A stretch of DNA of 64,000 bases, taken from contig JAXLQL010000023.1 of assembly GCA_046331625.1 (NCBI GenBank), positions 74,563 through 138,562 on the forward strand, in the 5' to 3' direction. The stretch is from JAXLQL01 sp046331625 (GTDB taxonomy: Bacteria; Acidobacteriota; Terriglobia; Bryobacterales; Bryobacteraceae). Each line of letters opens with the position of its first letter. The first letter of the stretch is position 1. Of this stretch, positions 8,053 through 14,891 are shown in pieces. Below the pieces are notes generated by a model, which saw only the letters and a program-made list of their open reading frames with translations, was not told the origin of the DNA and did no database searches. Made by a program: the position numbers and the translations under genes.

Positions 8053-9449
8053 GACTGACGATCCCGGAGCAATCGCTGGTGGTTCTGATCGGAGCCCCCG
8101 GCTCGGGGAAGTCCGCGTTTGCGGGCCGACACTTTTCCCCCACGGAAGTGGTATCCATCGACTTTGCGCGGCAATTGGTGGCCGACGACGATGAAGACTC
8201 GGAGGCTTGGCAGGATGGCGCCCGAACGCTCGCCTTTCTCGCCGAGAGGCGTCTGCGGCGTGGGCTGATGACAGTGGTGGATGCGCCCAATAGCGAAGCG
8301 GAAGCGCGGGTGGGTCTGCTCGAAATCGCGGCGCGCCACCATGCCATTCCAGCGGCGATCGTGCTGCGTGCGCCTGGATCCGCGGGAGCCGATCTCGAAG
8401 CTTTACGGCGCGAAGGGTTCCGCTGGGTGTACGACCTCGATTCGACCGAAGCAGTAGCAGCGGCGGAGATCGTTCGACAGCCGCTGTGGAACAACCGGCG
8501 GGACGACAAGGGTCCGTTTGACGTGATCGGCGATGTGCACGGCTGTTATCGCGAATTGTGCACGCTGCTCGAGAAACTGGGTTACCGGATCGAACGGGGC
8601 GCGGCTCTGGACACCGATCCGCCGCGGCACTTCATCACACCGCCGGAGGGGCGCAAGCTGATTTTCCTGGGTGATCTGGTGGGGCGCGGCCCCGACATCG
8701 CGAGCGTTTTACGGCTGGTGATGGATTCGGTGGATTCCGGCGCGGCACTGAGCGTTCCTGGCAACCACGAGGACAAGCTGGTGCGGTGGATGCGCGGATT
8801 TCCGGTGGAAGGCCGGTCGGGGTTGGGCGAGACGATCCAGCAGTTGCGCGCGACATCGGAGCCGTTCCGCACCGAGGTGGAGGCGTTCCTCGATGCCTCG
8901 CCGAGCCATTACGTACTCGACGGCGGAGCGCTGGTGGCGGCGCACGCGGGTATGCCTGAGCCGATGCAAGGGCGCGGGTCGGCGGAGGTACGTCAGTTCG
9001 CCCTGTACGGCGAAACGGGCGGCGAGACCGACGAATTCGGGCTTCCGGATCAGCGCTGGATCCGGTCGTATCAAGGCAAGGCGAAGGTGGTCTACGGGCA
9101 TACGGCGGTGCTCGAGCCCGAGTGGATCCACAACACGATCAACATCGATACGGGCTGCATCTTCGGAGGGCGGTTGACGGCGCTGCGATATCCGGAGATG
9201 GAGTTGGTTTCCGTGCCGCAGCGCGGGCGCGCGCAGCTGGTTTCCGGCGCAAAATTCGACAGGTACTCGCTGGCCATCACCCGCCAGGAGCGGAAACCGA
9301 AGTGGAAGCCCGCAAGCACCCTTCCGGAGAGGTTAAGGTTCGGTTCCAGGGCCTGGGCGCTGGGCATCGACAGCGGGACTGAAGTCCCGCGCAGGCTGAA
9401 GCCTGCCCCACAATCTGAACCATGGAATTTTGCGCCGGAAAGTAGCTAG
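8049..9449 (+). CDS. Pnkp-like polynucleotide kinase/phosphatase without ligase domain
   Basis: This 466-residue protein has the kinase and phosphatase modules of bacterial Pnkp RNA-repair enzymes. Kinase: LIGAPGSGKSAF (P-loop, about 14-25), then VVSIDFARQLVADDDED with the Asp and Arg expected to position the 5'-OH. Phosphatase: DVIGDVHGCYREL, IFLGDLVGRGPD, VPGNHEDKL, VAAHAGM, VYGHTAV and IDTGCIFGGRLTALRYPE, a complete calcineurin-type set apart from Gly in GDLVGRG where GDLVDRG is usual. The segment between AAIVLRAPGS and LEALRREGFRW is short; from memory, full-length Pnkp carries the arginine-rich lid there. The usual C-terminal adenylyltransferase/ligase is absent, and the last residues come from a dispersed repeat (9371-9412). 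Kinase activity is doubtful, phosphatase likely. Confidence 0.8.
   Translation: MRLTIPEQSLVVLIGAPGSGKSAFAGRHFSPTEVVSIDFARQLVADDDEDSEAWQDGARTLAFLAERRLRRGLMTVVDAPNSEAEARVGLLEIAARHHAIPAAIVLRAPGSAGADLEALRREGFRWVYDLDSTEAVAAAEIVRQPLWNNRRDDKGPFDVIGDVHGCYRELCTLLEKLGYRIERGAALDTDPPRHFITPPEGRKLIFLGDLVGRGPDIASVLRLVMDSVDSGAALSVPGNHEDKLVRWMRGFPVEGRSGLGETIQQLRATSEPFRTEVEAFLDASPSHYVLDGGALVAAHAGMPEPMQGRGSAEVRQFALYGETGGETDEFGLPDQRWIRSYQGKAKVVYGHTAVLEPEWIHNTINIDTGCIFGGRLTALRYPEMELVSVPQRGRAQLVSGAKFDRYSLAITRQERKPKWKPASTLPERLRFGSRAWALGIDSGTEVPRRLKPAPQSEPWNFAPESS
9371..9412 (+). repeat. dispersed two-hairpin repeat, intact copy inside the Pnkp-like gene
   Basis: Two perfect hairpins stand in tandem, GCGGGAC-TGAA-GTCCCGC (9373-9390) and GCAGGC-TGAA-GCCTGC (9391-9406), followed by CCCACA. 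The copy lies within the last 30 codons of the Pnkp-like gene and is read as GTEVPRRLKPAP, so it supplies part of that protein's C-terminus. Confidence 0.85.
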
Positions 9450-9476
9450 AGGGCAGAGTAACTGCCGTTTCTCGGA

Positions 9477-9905
9477 TCAGGCCGTGAAGATTCGCCCCCC
9501 CTCAGCGCCAGTGTCCACCAAAGATGGCGCCACCGCTTGCGGCGGCTCGCACCGCTCCCAGCCGTCGAGCAAAGTCACCAGCAGCCTCTCCACTTCGGCC
9601 AAAGGCTCGTCGGCTTGCTGGAAATTCGCCTCCTGCAGCCGCCGGCCCATGTAGTCATACAGTTCGAGTAGACGCCGGGCCAAATCACCGCCGCCCTCGA
9701 GATCGAGCGACTGCGCCAACTCGCCGAGGATTTCCATCGCACGCGTGATCTGCCGCGACCGGGCCGCGATCTCCTTGGCGCGAATGTGCACCCGCGCCTT
9801 CGCCACTGCATCTACGGCGGCGCGGTAGAGCAGCCGCACCAAGTGCAGCGGATCCGCCTGCAACACTTCGCCTTCGAGGTACGCCTGCTGGAACTGATTT
9901 GCCAT
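9477..9905 (-). CDS. fliS: flagellar secretion chaperone FliS
   Basis: This 142-residue protein is the cytoplasmic chaperone that binds the C-terminus of flagellin before export. MANQFQQAYLEGEVLQADPLHLVRLLYRAAVDAV shows the family pattern of Y-x3-(E/Q)V near the start, P-x2-LV-x-hLY, and an antiparallel four-helix bundle through ITRAMEILGELAQSL and LYDYMGRRLQEANF. The C-terminus (EPPQAVAPSLVDTGAEG) is unstructured. The frame is open to a GTG at 9950, but MANQF is the usual family start and is preceded by GAGG. flaG lies 83 nt upstream on the same strand; together they form a late flagellar pair, though no flagellin or FliD gene is in the window. Confidence 0.9.
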   Translation of the reverse strand: MANQFQQAYLEGEVLQADPLHLVRLLYRAAVDAVAKARVHIRAKEIAARSRQITRAMEILGELAQSLDLEGGGDLARRLLELYDYMGRRLQEANFQQADEPLAEVERLLVTLLDGWERCEPPQAVAPSLVDTGAEGGRIFTA

Positions 9906-9988
9906 CGCCTCGTATTCCCCAAGAATCGCATTTCCAGAACGTCTGGCCACTCAACGGACCACCCGATCGGGGCAGCTCGAGCGAGGCA

Positions 9989-10288
9989 TCAGGCCTCGGC
10001 CGCAACCCTTCGGCGCATCTCCTCGGCCATCCGAACCACGTACTCGGGTGGAATCTGCCGGATCAGTTCATTCGTCTTCTTGTCGACGATCCGAACCAGC
10101 GCCCTCCCCGTCTGGCGATCGAGCGCGAACGTCAGTTCGTTGTCGTCGCCAAAAGCATTGGCCTCGTTCAATTGCCTCACCGCGGTGGTCACTTGCCGAT
10201 TCTCTGCCCGCGCCTCCGCAGTCACCGTGCTTCGCTGTGCTCCATAATCCACAGCTTGGCTCACATCGTATGCCGACGAGATCTCCAT
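9989..10288 (-). CDS. flaG: FlaG-type flagellar protein
   Basis: This 99-residue protein carries the FlaG domain. The N-terminal half is polar and disordered; the C-terminal half, ELTFALDRQTGRALVRIVDKKTNELIRQIPPEYVVRMAEEM, has the conserved strand pair followed by IRQIPPEE/Y and a short helix. FlaG proteins influence flagellar filament length in other bacteria. The start is the ATG at 10288, preceded by a perfect AGGAGG six bases away; an upstream in-frame ATG at 10357 is not needed. It stands before fliS on the same strand, as is common next to fliD. Confidence 0.88.
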   Translation of the reverse strand: MEISSAYDVSQAVDYGAQRSTVTAEARAENRQVTTAVRQLNEANAFGDDNELTFALDRQTGRALVRIVDKKTNELIRQIPPEYVVRMAEEMRRRVAAEA

Positions 10289-10403
10289 CTTGGACCTCCT
10301 ACGAGGAAGAATTCCATTCTCCTCACACCCCCTCATCGGCCGCTCCCGATACCTCATGAGCGTTTTTCACTCGCCATCATCACACCGGACCATAATCAGA
10401 AAG

Positions 10404-10688
10404 ATGCCGCACAAGCCCGAACCCCTGGCCCGCCGCTACCGTATCACCGGCCGCGTACAAGGGGTGGGCTTTCGCAACTTCGTCCAGCACGCCGCCTCTG
10501 GCCTCGGCCTTTCCGGCTACGCCAAGAACCTGCCCGATGGATCCGTCGAGGTATATGCCATCGGCGAGGCCAGCCTACACTCCGAACTCTCCGCCGCCCT
10601 CCACACCGGACCGCGCTGGGCCGACGTCCGCTCCGTCCACGAACAGGAAGCCGCCCTCGAAGCCTGCTCCGGCTTCCGCATCCGGTGA
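10404..10688 (+). CDS. acyP: acylphosphatase
   Basis: This 94-residue enzyme hydrolyses acyl phosphates such as acetyl phosphate or carbamoyl phosphate. It has the complete active-site loop GRVQGVGFRNFV (residues 18-29) with the catalytic arginine, and the catalytic asparagine in GYAKNLPDGSVEVYA. Length and the ferredoxin-like order of strands and helices match the family. The start at 10404 is favoured because the protein then begins just before RRYRITGRVQ; upstream codons look non-coding. The MFS transporter follows after 37 nt. Confidence 0.93.
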   Translation: MPHKPEPLARRYRITGRVQGVGFRNFVQHAASGLGLSGYAKNLPDGSVEVYAIGEASLHSELSAALHTGPRWADVRSVHEQEAALEACSGFRIR

Positions 10689-10725
10689 GCGCTCCCAGAT
10701 CAGAACGCCCGTGCCATCCTGAAAC

Positions 10726-11922
10726 TTGACCGAGACGTTCCGAGCGCTGCGCCACCGCGACTTCCGGCTGTTCATGCTCGGCCAAGTCGTGTCACTCACC
10801 GGCACCTGGATGCAAGGCGTCGCCCAAAGCTGGCTCGTCTACCGCCTCACCCACTCCTCGGTCCTGTTGGGAACGATCGGATTCCTCACTCACCTCCCCG
10901 TTCTCCTCCTCGGACCCGCGGCCGGCCTCGCCGCGGACCGATGGCCCCGCCGCAACATCGTCCTCGTGGCCCAGTCGGCCTTTCTCATCCAGGCGTCCAC
11001 ACTCGCCGTGGTCACGCTCACCGGCGCCGTCACCGTGCCGCATCTGCTCGCCCTCGCCGCCATCCTCGGAGCCATCAACGCCTTCGACATTCCGGCCCGG
11101 CAGTCACTCTACGTCCACCTCGTCGGGCAAGACGATCTGCCCAACGCCATCGCCATCAACTCCATCACCTTCAATGCCGCCCGTGTCGCCGGCCCCTCCA
11201 TCGGCGGACTCTTCGTCGCCACACTCGGTGAGGGGATGTGTTTCGCCGCCAATGCCGTCAGCTACCTCGCCGTCATCGGAGCGCTCCTCATCATGCGCGC
11301 CCGCGAAGCTCCCCGCAGCGAACATCCCCCTGCTCTCGAACATCTACGCGAAGGCTTCCGCTACGCGTGGACGAACCCACTCGTCAAGACGCTTCTCCTG
11401 CTCACCGCGATCGGCAACGTTGCCTCCACCCCGGTCAGCGTCCTCGGACCCGTCTTCGCGGGCGACATCTTCCAGCGCGGGTCCCGTGGACTCGGCTTGC
11501 TCGTCGGCGCCATGGGTTTCGGCGCGGTCATCGGCATGGTAGTGCTCGCGCGCAGCCGAGATGCGAGCCAAATGCGGCCCGTCATCTCCGCCAGCGTCCT
11601 CGGGACCGCGGGTGCGTTGGCCTGCTATGCCCTCTCGCCCTGGTTTCCGCTCTCGCTCGCGGCCATGGCCGTGCTCGGATTCAACCTCTTCCGCCAACTC
11701 GGCGCCACCAACACTCTGATCCAAAGCGCCATATCCGATGAATACCGCGGCCGGATTATGTCACTCTATTCAATGACAGTGGTGGGAATGCTGCCGTTGG
11801 GCAATCTCCTCTCTGGGTTCGCCGGGCATTGGCTCGGCGCTCGGGGAACCGTGCTCGCCGGATCCGCCGTCAGTATCGCGGCCGCCGCACTGTGGTTCTC
11901 CCGCAAGGACGCTAACCGATGA
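10726..11922 (+). CDS. MFS transporter (EntS/enterobactin exporter-like)
   Basis: This 398-residue polytopic membrane protein is of the MFS_3 type. It begins FRALRHRDFRLFMLGQVVSLTGTWMQ, a signature of this group, has a GLAADRWPRRNIV loop between helices 2 and 3 (the MFS motif A), INSITFNAARVAGPSIGG in helix 5, and the usual 12-helix profile with a central cytoplasmic loop near residue 195. It probably exports a small molecule or siderophore by proton antiport; the substrate is unknown. The start is TTG at 10726. Its stop overlaps the next ATG (ATGA at 11919), coupling it to a secreted peptidase. Confidence 0.88.
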   Translation: MTETFRALRHRDFRLFMLGQVVSLTGTWMQGVAQSWLVYRLTHSSVLLGTIGFLTHLPVLLLGPAAGLAADRWPRRNIVLVAQSAFLIQASTLAVVTLTGAVTVPHLLALAAILGAINAFDIPARQSLYVHLVGQDDLPNAIAINSITFNAARVAGPSIGGLFVATLGEGMCFAANAVSYLAVIGALLIMRAREAPRSEHPPALEHLREGFRYAWTNPLVKTLLLLTAIGNVASTPVSVLGPVFAGDIFQRGSRGLGLLVGAMGFGAVIGMVVLARSRDASQMRPVISASVLGTAGALACYALSPWFPLSLAAMAVLGFNLFRQLGATNTLIQSAISDEYRGRIMSLYSMTVVGMLPLGNLLSGFAGHWLGARGTVLAGSAVSIAAAALWFSRKDANR

Positions 11923-13118
11923 TTCGCCTCACCTCCCTCCTGCTCGCCGCCCTCGCCGCCGCCGCACAAGACAACCAAGAGATCCTCTCGAAGCTCTCCG
12001 AGATCACCGGACTCGCCGTGCTGCGCCCCGTCGTGCAGCACAACATGAAGCGCTCCGAGCTCAAGAGCTACTTCGAAGCCCGCATCGCCGAAGCAGTCAA
12101 GCCGGAAGAGATCCGCCTCGAAGAACTCGCGCTCAAGAAGCTCGGCTTCGTCCCCGCTGACTTCGACCTCAAAAAGACCACGGTCGAGCTGATGAGCGAA
12201 CAAGCGGCCGCATTCTACGACTATCGGAAGAAGAAGATGGTCATGCTCGAGGAGACCGGATCCGGCATGATGCAGGATCTCGCTCTCGTGCATGAACTGG
12301 GCCACGCCCTCGCCGATCAGCACTTCAACCTCGAGAAGTTTCTGCGCAAGTCCGGCGCCGATGACGATAGTTCCCTCGCCCGGATGGCGGTGATGGAAGG
12401 CCAAGCCACGTGGCTCATGTCCGAGTACATGGCCAAGCGCATGGGCCAGTCGCTCCTCGAAAGCCCGAGCATGGTCGACATGATGACGCGCATGGCCGGC
12501 GCGGGCGGATCCGGCTTTCCGGTGTTCCAGTCCGTGCCGCTCTACATGCGAGAAACCCTGGTGTTCCCGTATGCGCAGGGTATGGCGTTCCAGCAGAAGC
12601 TGGCAGAAAAGCTGGGCAAGCAGGCCTTCACCGAGATCTTCAAGCGGCCTCCACAGTCCACCCAGGAGATTCTCCACGCCGACAAGTATTTTGCTCACGT
12701 TGCTCACGCCAAGCCCGCGTTGCCCCAGCTTGCCAACGAAAAGCAGTGGAAGGCGCTGGTGGAAGGAATCACCGGCGAACTCGATCACCAGATCCTCATC
12801 AAGCAGTACGCCCACAGTTACGAACTCGCCGCCGAACAGTGGACGGGTGGTGTCTATCGCCTCTGGGAGAACAAGAAAGACAGGCGCGTCGTGCTCGCAT
12901 ACGCCTCGTCGTGGTCCAGCGAGAAAGCAGCCACTGATTTCATGGGCATCTACAAACGGGTACTGAAAGGCAAGTGGAAACAGGTGGAGTTCAGTGACGA
13001 GTCGGAGAATCGGCTCGCGGGCAAGAGCGAAGACGGCTTCTTCGTCACGCTACGCAACGGGTCCACTGTCACCAGCCTAGAAGGCCTGCCATCGGCAGGC
13101 GGCGCAAAGGGCATGTAG
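11919..13118 (+). CDS. secreted HExxH zinc metallopeptidase-like protein
   Basis: This 399-residue protein has a signal peptide (residues 1-16, MIRLTSLLLAALAAAAQ) and a central zinc site, LALVHELGHALADQHF, with HELGH at residues 125-129. A likely third ligand, Glu160 in RMAVMEGQATWLMSEY, lies one helix further, the gluzincin arrangement. The surrounding pattern is shared by exported proteins of unknown role in Acidobacteria and Planctomycetes. The C-terminal part (about residues 290-390) has strand-rich ELAAEQWTGGVYRLW and may be a separate lid or inhibitor-like domain. The substrate is unknown. It is translationally coupled to the MFS gene and followed after 10 nt by the DUF4159 gene. Confidence 0.75.
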   Translation: MIRLTSLLLAALAAAAQDNQEILSKLSEITGLAVLRPVVQHNMKRSELKSYFEARIAEAVKPEEIRLEELALKKLGFVPADFDLKKTTVELMSEQAAAFYDYRKKKMVMLEETGSGMMQDLALVHELGHALADQHFNLEKFLRKSGADDDSSLARMAVMEGQATWLMSEYMAKRMGQSLLESPSMVDMMTRMAGAGGSGFPVFQSVPLYMRETLVFPYAQGMAFQQKLAEKLGKQAFTEIFKRPPQSTQEILHADKYFAHVAHAKPALPQLANEKQWKALVEGITGELDHQILIKQYAHSYELAAEQWTGGVYRLWENKKDRRVVLAYASSWSSEKAATDFMGIYKRVLKGKWKQVEFSDESENRLAGKSEDGFFVTLRNGSTVTSLEGLPSAGGAKGM

Positions 13119-13128
13119 AATCGTCACC

Positions 13129-13935
13129 ATGGCCGCGCGGTGGATCGCTTTTGTCCTCGCGTGCGGACTTGCGTCCGGTGTCGCCGCTGCGCTTGCGCAG
13201 CAGGCGCATTCGGGAAGGCGCTGGCAGCAGTACGAGCACGAAATGCAAGACCCCGCCGAAGACCCACCAGACGCCTGGGAAAAAACTGAATTCGCCTTCG
13301 GCCGTCTCCGCTACCGCTCCAACCGCCGCGGCTGGGGCGGCGCGCGATGGGGAGTCGACGCCAACAAGTCAGACCGCCAGTTCATCCAAGGCGTGCGCCG
13401 CCTTACGCGGATCCACGCGCGCTCCGTCGAACAGATCGTCGATATCGATAGCGACGAGATCTTCGACTGGCCGTGGATCTACGCGGTCGGAGCCGGCGAC
13501 TGGGTCTTCACTCCCGAACAAGGCGCGCGCCTGCATCGCTACTTCGAGCGCGGCGGCTTCCTCATGGTGGATGACTTCCACAACGAGCGAGAATGGGCTC
13601 GCTTCATGGCCGGAATCGAGATGGCTCTCCCTGGTTACGAAGTCGCCGACTTGCCCGATGACGCGCCCATTTTCCACACCGTTTACGATCTCGCCCATCG
13701 CTTTCGCGTTCCCGGACTCAACGTCGTCCACGGTGACCAGATCGAACGGGGCGGCGTCGTGCCCCATTGGCGCGGAGTGATCGATGCCAAGGGGCGGGTC
13801 GTGGTAGCCATCTGCTTCAACATGGACTTGGGTGATGCCTGGGAATGGGCGGACCTACCCGACTATCCGGAGAAGTACGCGTCCATGGCCTATCGCATGG
13901 GCGTCAACTACATCATCTACGCGATGACGCACTGA
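13129..13935 (+). CDS. secreted DUF4159 domain protein
   Basis: This 268-residue exported protein (signal peptide 1-24, ending AALAQQ) carries a DUF4159 domain: KTEFAFGRLRYRSNRRGWGG opens the domain, then SDRQFIQGVRRLTRIH, YAVGAGDWVFTPEQGARLHRYFERGGFLMVDDFH in the middle, and a C-terminal MAYRMGVNYIIYAMTH. DUF4159 has a glutamine-amidotransferase-like fold and often occurs near MoxR/DUF58 genes, none of which are here. Its biochemical role is unknown; the two aspartates of MVDDFH are conserved in the family. It is probably co-transcribed with the peptidase 10 nt upstream. Confidence 0.85.
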   Translation: MAARWIAFVLACGLASGVAAALAQQAHSGRRWQQYEHEMQDPAEDPPDAWEKTEFAFGRLRYRSNRRGWGGARWGVDANKSDRQFIQGVRRLTRIHARSVEQIVDIDSDEIFDWPWIYAVGAGDWVFTPEQGARLHRYFERGGFLMVDDFHNEREWARFMAGIEMALPGYEVADLPDDAPIFHTVYDLAHRFRVPGLNVVHGDQIERGGVVPHWRGVIDAKGRVVVAICFNMDLGDAWEWADLPDYPEKYASMAYRMGVNYIIYAMTH

Positions 13936-14007
13936 GGAACGAACTCGCGAACCCTCGCGCGACGGCGCGTTCGAGCAGGGCATGATTCGCAGCCGGCCGG
14001 TTGACGC

Positions 14008-14306
14008 AATCTCTGAGAAAGTGTTTCCGACACGGGTGCGCGCATGCAATTGGTGCGTCGTGACCGGCCGCGGCCAGGCCTTCGGCGCCTTCGCGGCGAT
14101 TCTTCCAGCGGATAACGATCCCCGAACCGCTCGCCCACCGGGCGGGCTCGGTTGCCGAGGTGGAAGGCCGCACTGGACTCGACTTCCTCCACACCTTGTC
14201 CGGAGCCGAACAAGCGCGACGCGAGTCTGCCTCCGAGTTTCTTCCTAAACTCGAGAACACCGGCCCGGAGAGTGCCAACGCCGAACGCGCGCCGCGCCAA
14301 TCGTGA
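14008..14306 (+). pseudogene. relic of a DNA/RNA non-specific endonuclease C-terminus
   Basis: In one frame the DNA reads FPTRVRACNWCVVTGRGQAF and GAFAAILPADNDPRTA. It then continues in another frame as PLAHRAGSVAEVEGRTGLDF to a TGA at 14306. The order (K/C-VV strand, AFAAILP strand, then SVAEVExxTGLDF) is the ending of NucA/Serratia-type nucleases. At least one frameshift lies near 14130, and the catalytic N-terminal region (DRGH motif) is not found upstream, so the gene is dead or imported as a fragment. It lies just after the DUF4159 gene. Confidence 0.4.
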
Positions 14307-14362
14307 CCACGGCCGCGCACATCCTAACCTCACCCAAAGGGGCAGTTGTACACGGGCAGGCA

Positions 14363-14402
14363 GCCGGGCTGAAACCACGCGGAGGCGTACGTCTGCCCAC
14401 AC
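14363..14402 (+). repeat. possible decayed copy of the dispersed hairpin repeat
   Basis: The block order CGGGCTGAAACCACGCGGAGG then GTCTGCCCACAC parallels the intact repeat (CGGGACTGAAGTCCCGC... GCCTGCCCCACA). Stem pairing is partly lost in the first hairpin and partly replaced in the second. Confidence 0.3.
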
Positions 14403-14406
14403 TCTC

Positions 14407-14703
14407 TTATTTGCCGAGAGATTCTTCTAGCAGCGCCTGGAGGTTCTCGAGGGCGTCAGCGTTGGACTCAACATCTTCCTTGACGTGCTGCACGTCGTCT
14501 TGCATCGTCTGGGAAGCATCGCGGATGGCCGCCAGGAGGGTGTTGGCGCGGTGGAGTTGCACGAGCATGAAGGCGTTCTCAGCGACCAGAATCACTGCCA
14601 GCGTAGAGAGAACGACGAGGAAGGCGCGGGGGCTGAGCGGAGGCGGCGTCAAGGTCCCAGTGTAGTGAACTTTACCCCCGAGGCGGGGAGAAGAGGTACG
14701 CAC
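14407..14703 (-). CDS. small single-pass membrane protein with a coiled coil
   Basis: This frame encodes up to 98 residues. After a Pro-rich start comes one membrane helix, AFLVVLSTLAVILVAENAFMLV, then a heptad-patterned tail (LHRANTLLAAIRDASQTMQDDVQHV) ending near LEESLGK. It looks like an inner-membrane protein with a short cytoplasmic N-terminus and a coiled coil outside. No family is recognised. The start is unsure: GTG at 14703 has no good ribosome site, and a TTG at 14652 just before TPPPLSPRAF is an alternative. It is divergent from the M16/chemosensory operon. Confidence 0.55.
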   Translation of the reverse strand: MRTSSPRLGGKVHYTGTLTPPPLSPRAFLVVLSTLAVILVAENAFMLVQLHRANTLLAAIRDASQTMQDDVQHVKEDVESNADALENLQALLEESLGK

Positions 14704-14716
14704 TCCGGTGGTAGAT

Positions 14717-14820
14717 GGTCCTCAGGGGCGTCTCCCGAGCCCCGTTTCGGGCTTCTGCCGGAAACGCCCTAGTCATCGTCTAAGGCGCTTTCCTAGGAGG
14801 GACCGGGGACGCCTCCCGAG
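14717..14820 (+). repeat. direct repeats and nested inverted repeats before the M16 gene
   Basis: Two similar segments, GGGGCGTCTCCCGAG (ending 14739) and GGGGACGCCTCCCGAG (ending 14820), flank inverted repeats CGTTTC (14743-14748) / GAAACG (14761-14766) and AGCCC/GGGCT around the loop CGTTTC. This could be a structured 5' leader or a protein-binding site for the operon that starts at 14892. No T-tract follows, so it is not an ordinary terminator. Confidence 0.4.
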
Positions 14821-14891
14821 TGACGCACCTAGCCCTCTTCTCTCATGCTAGGACTACAAACAAACGTATGCGGAGGAGTCGCGTATCATCA

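Larger units (their letters stand above)
13936..14406. other. 470-bp gap holding an endonuclease relic and a decayed repeat
   Basis: Only the nuclease relic (14008-14306) and a degenerate hairpin repeat (14363-14402) are recognisable between the DUF4159 gene and the small membrane protein. Minus-strand frames of up to 161 codons here are Arg/Ser/Pro-rich shadows without any domain. Confidence 0.5.

Noticed and set aside
14738..14766. tRNA- or terminator-like hairpin before the M16 gene
   Set aside because: No acceptor/anticodon arms can be drawn and no T-run follows; described as inverted repeats only.
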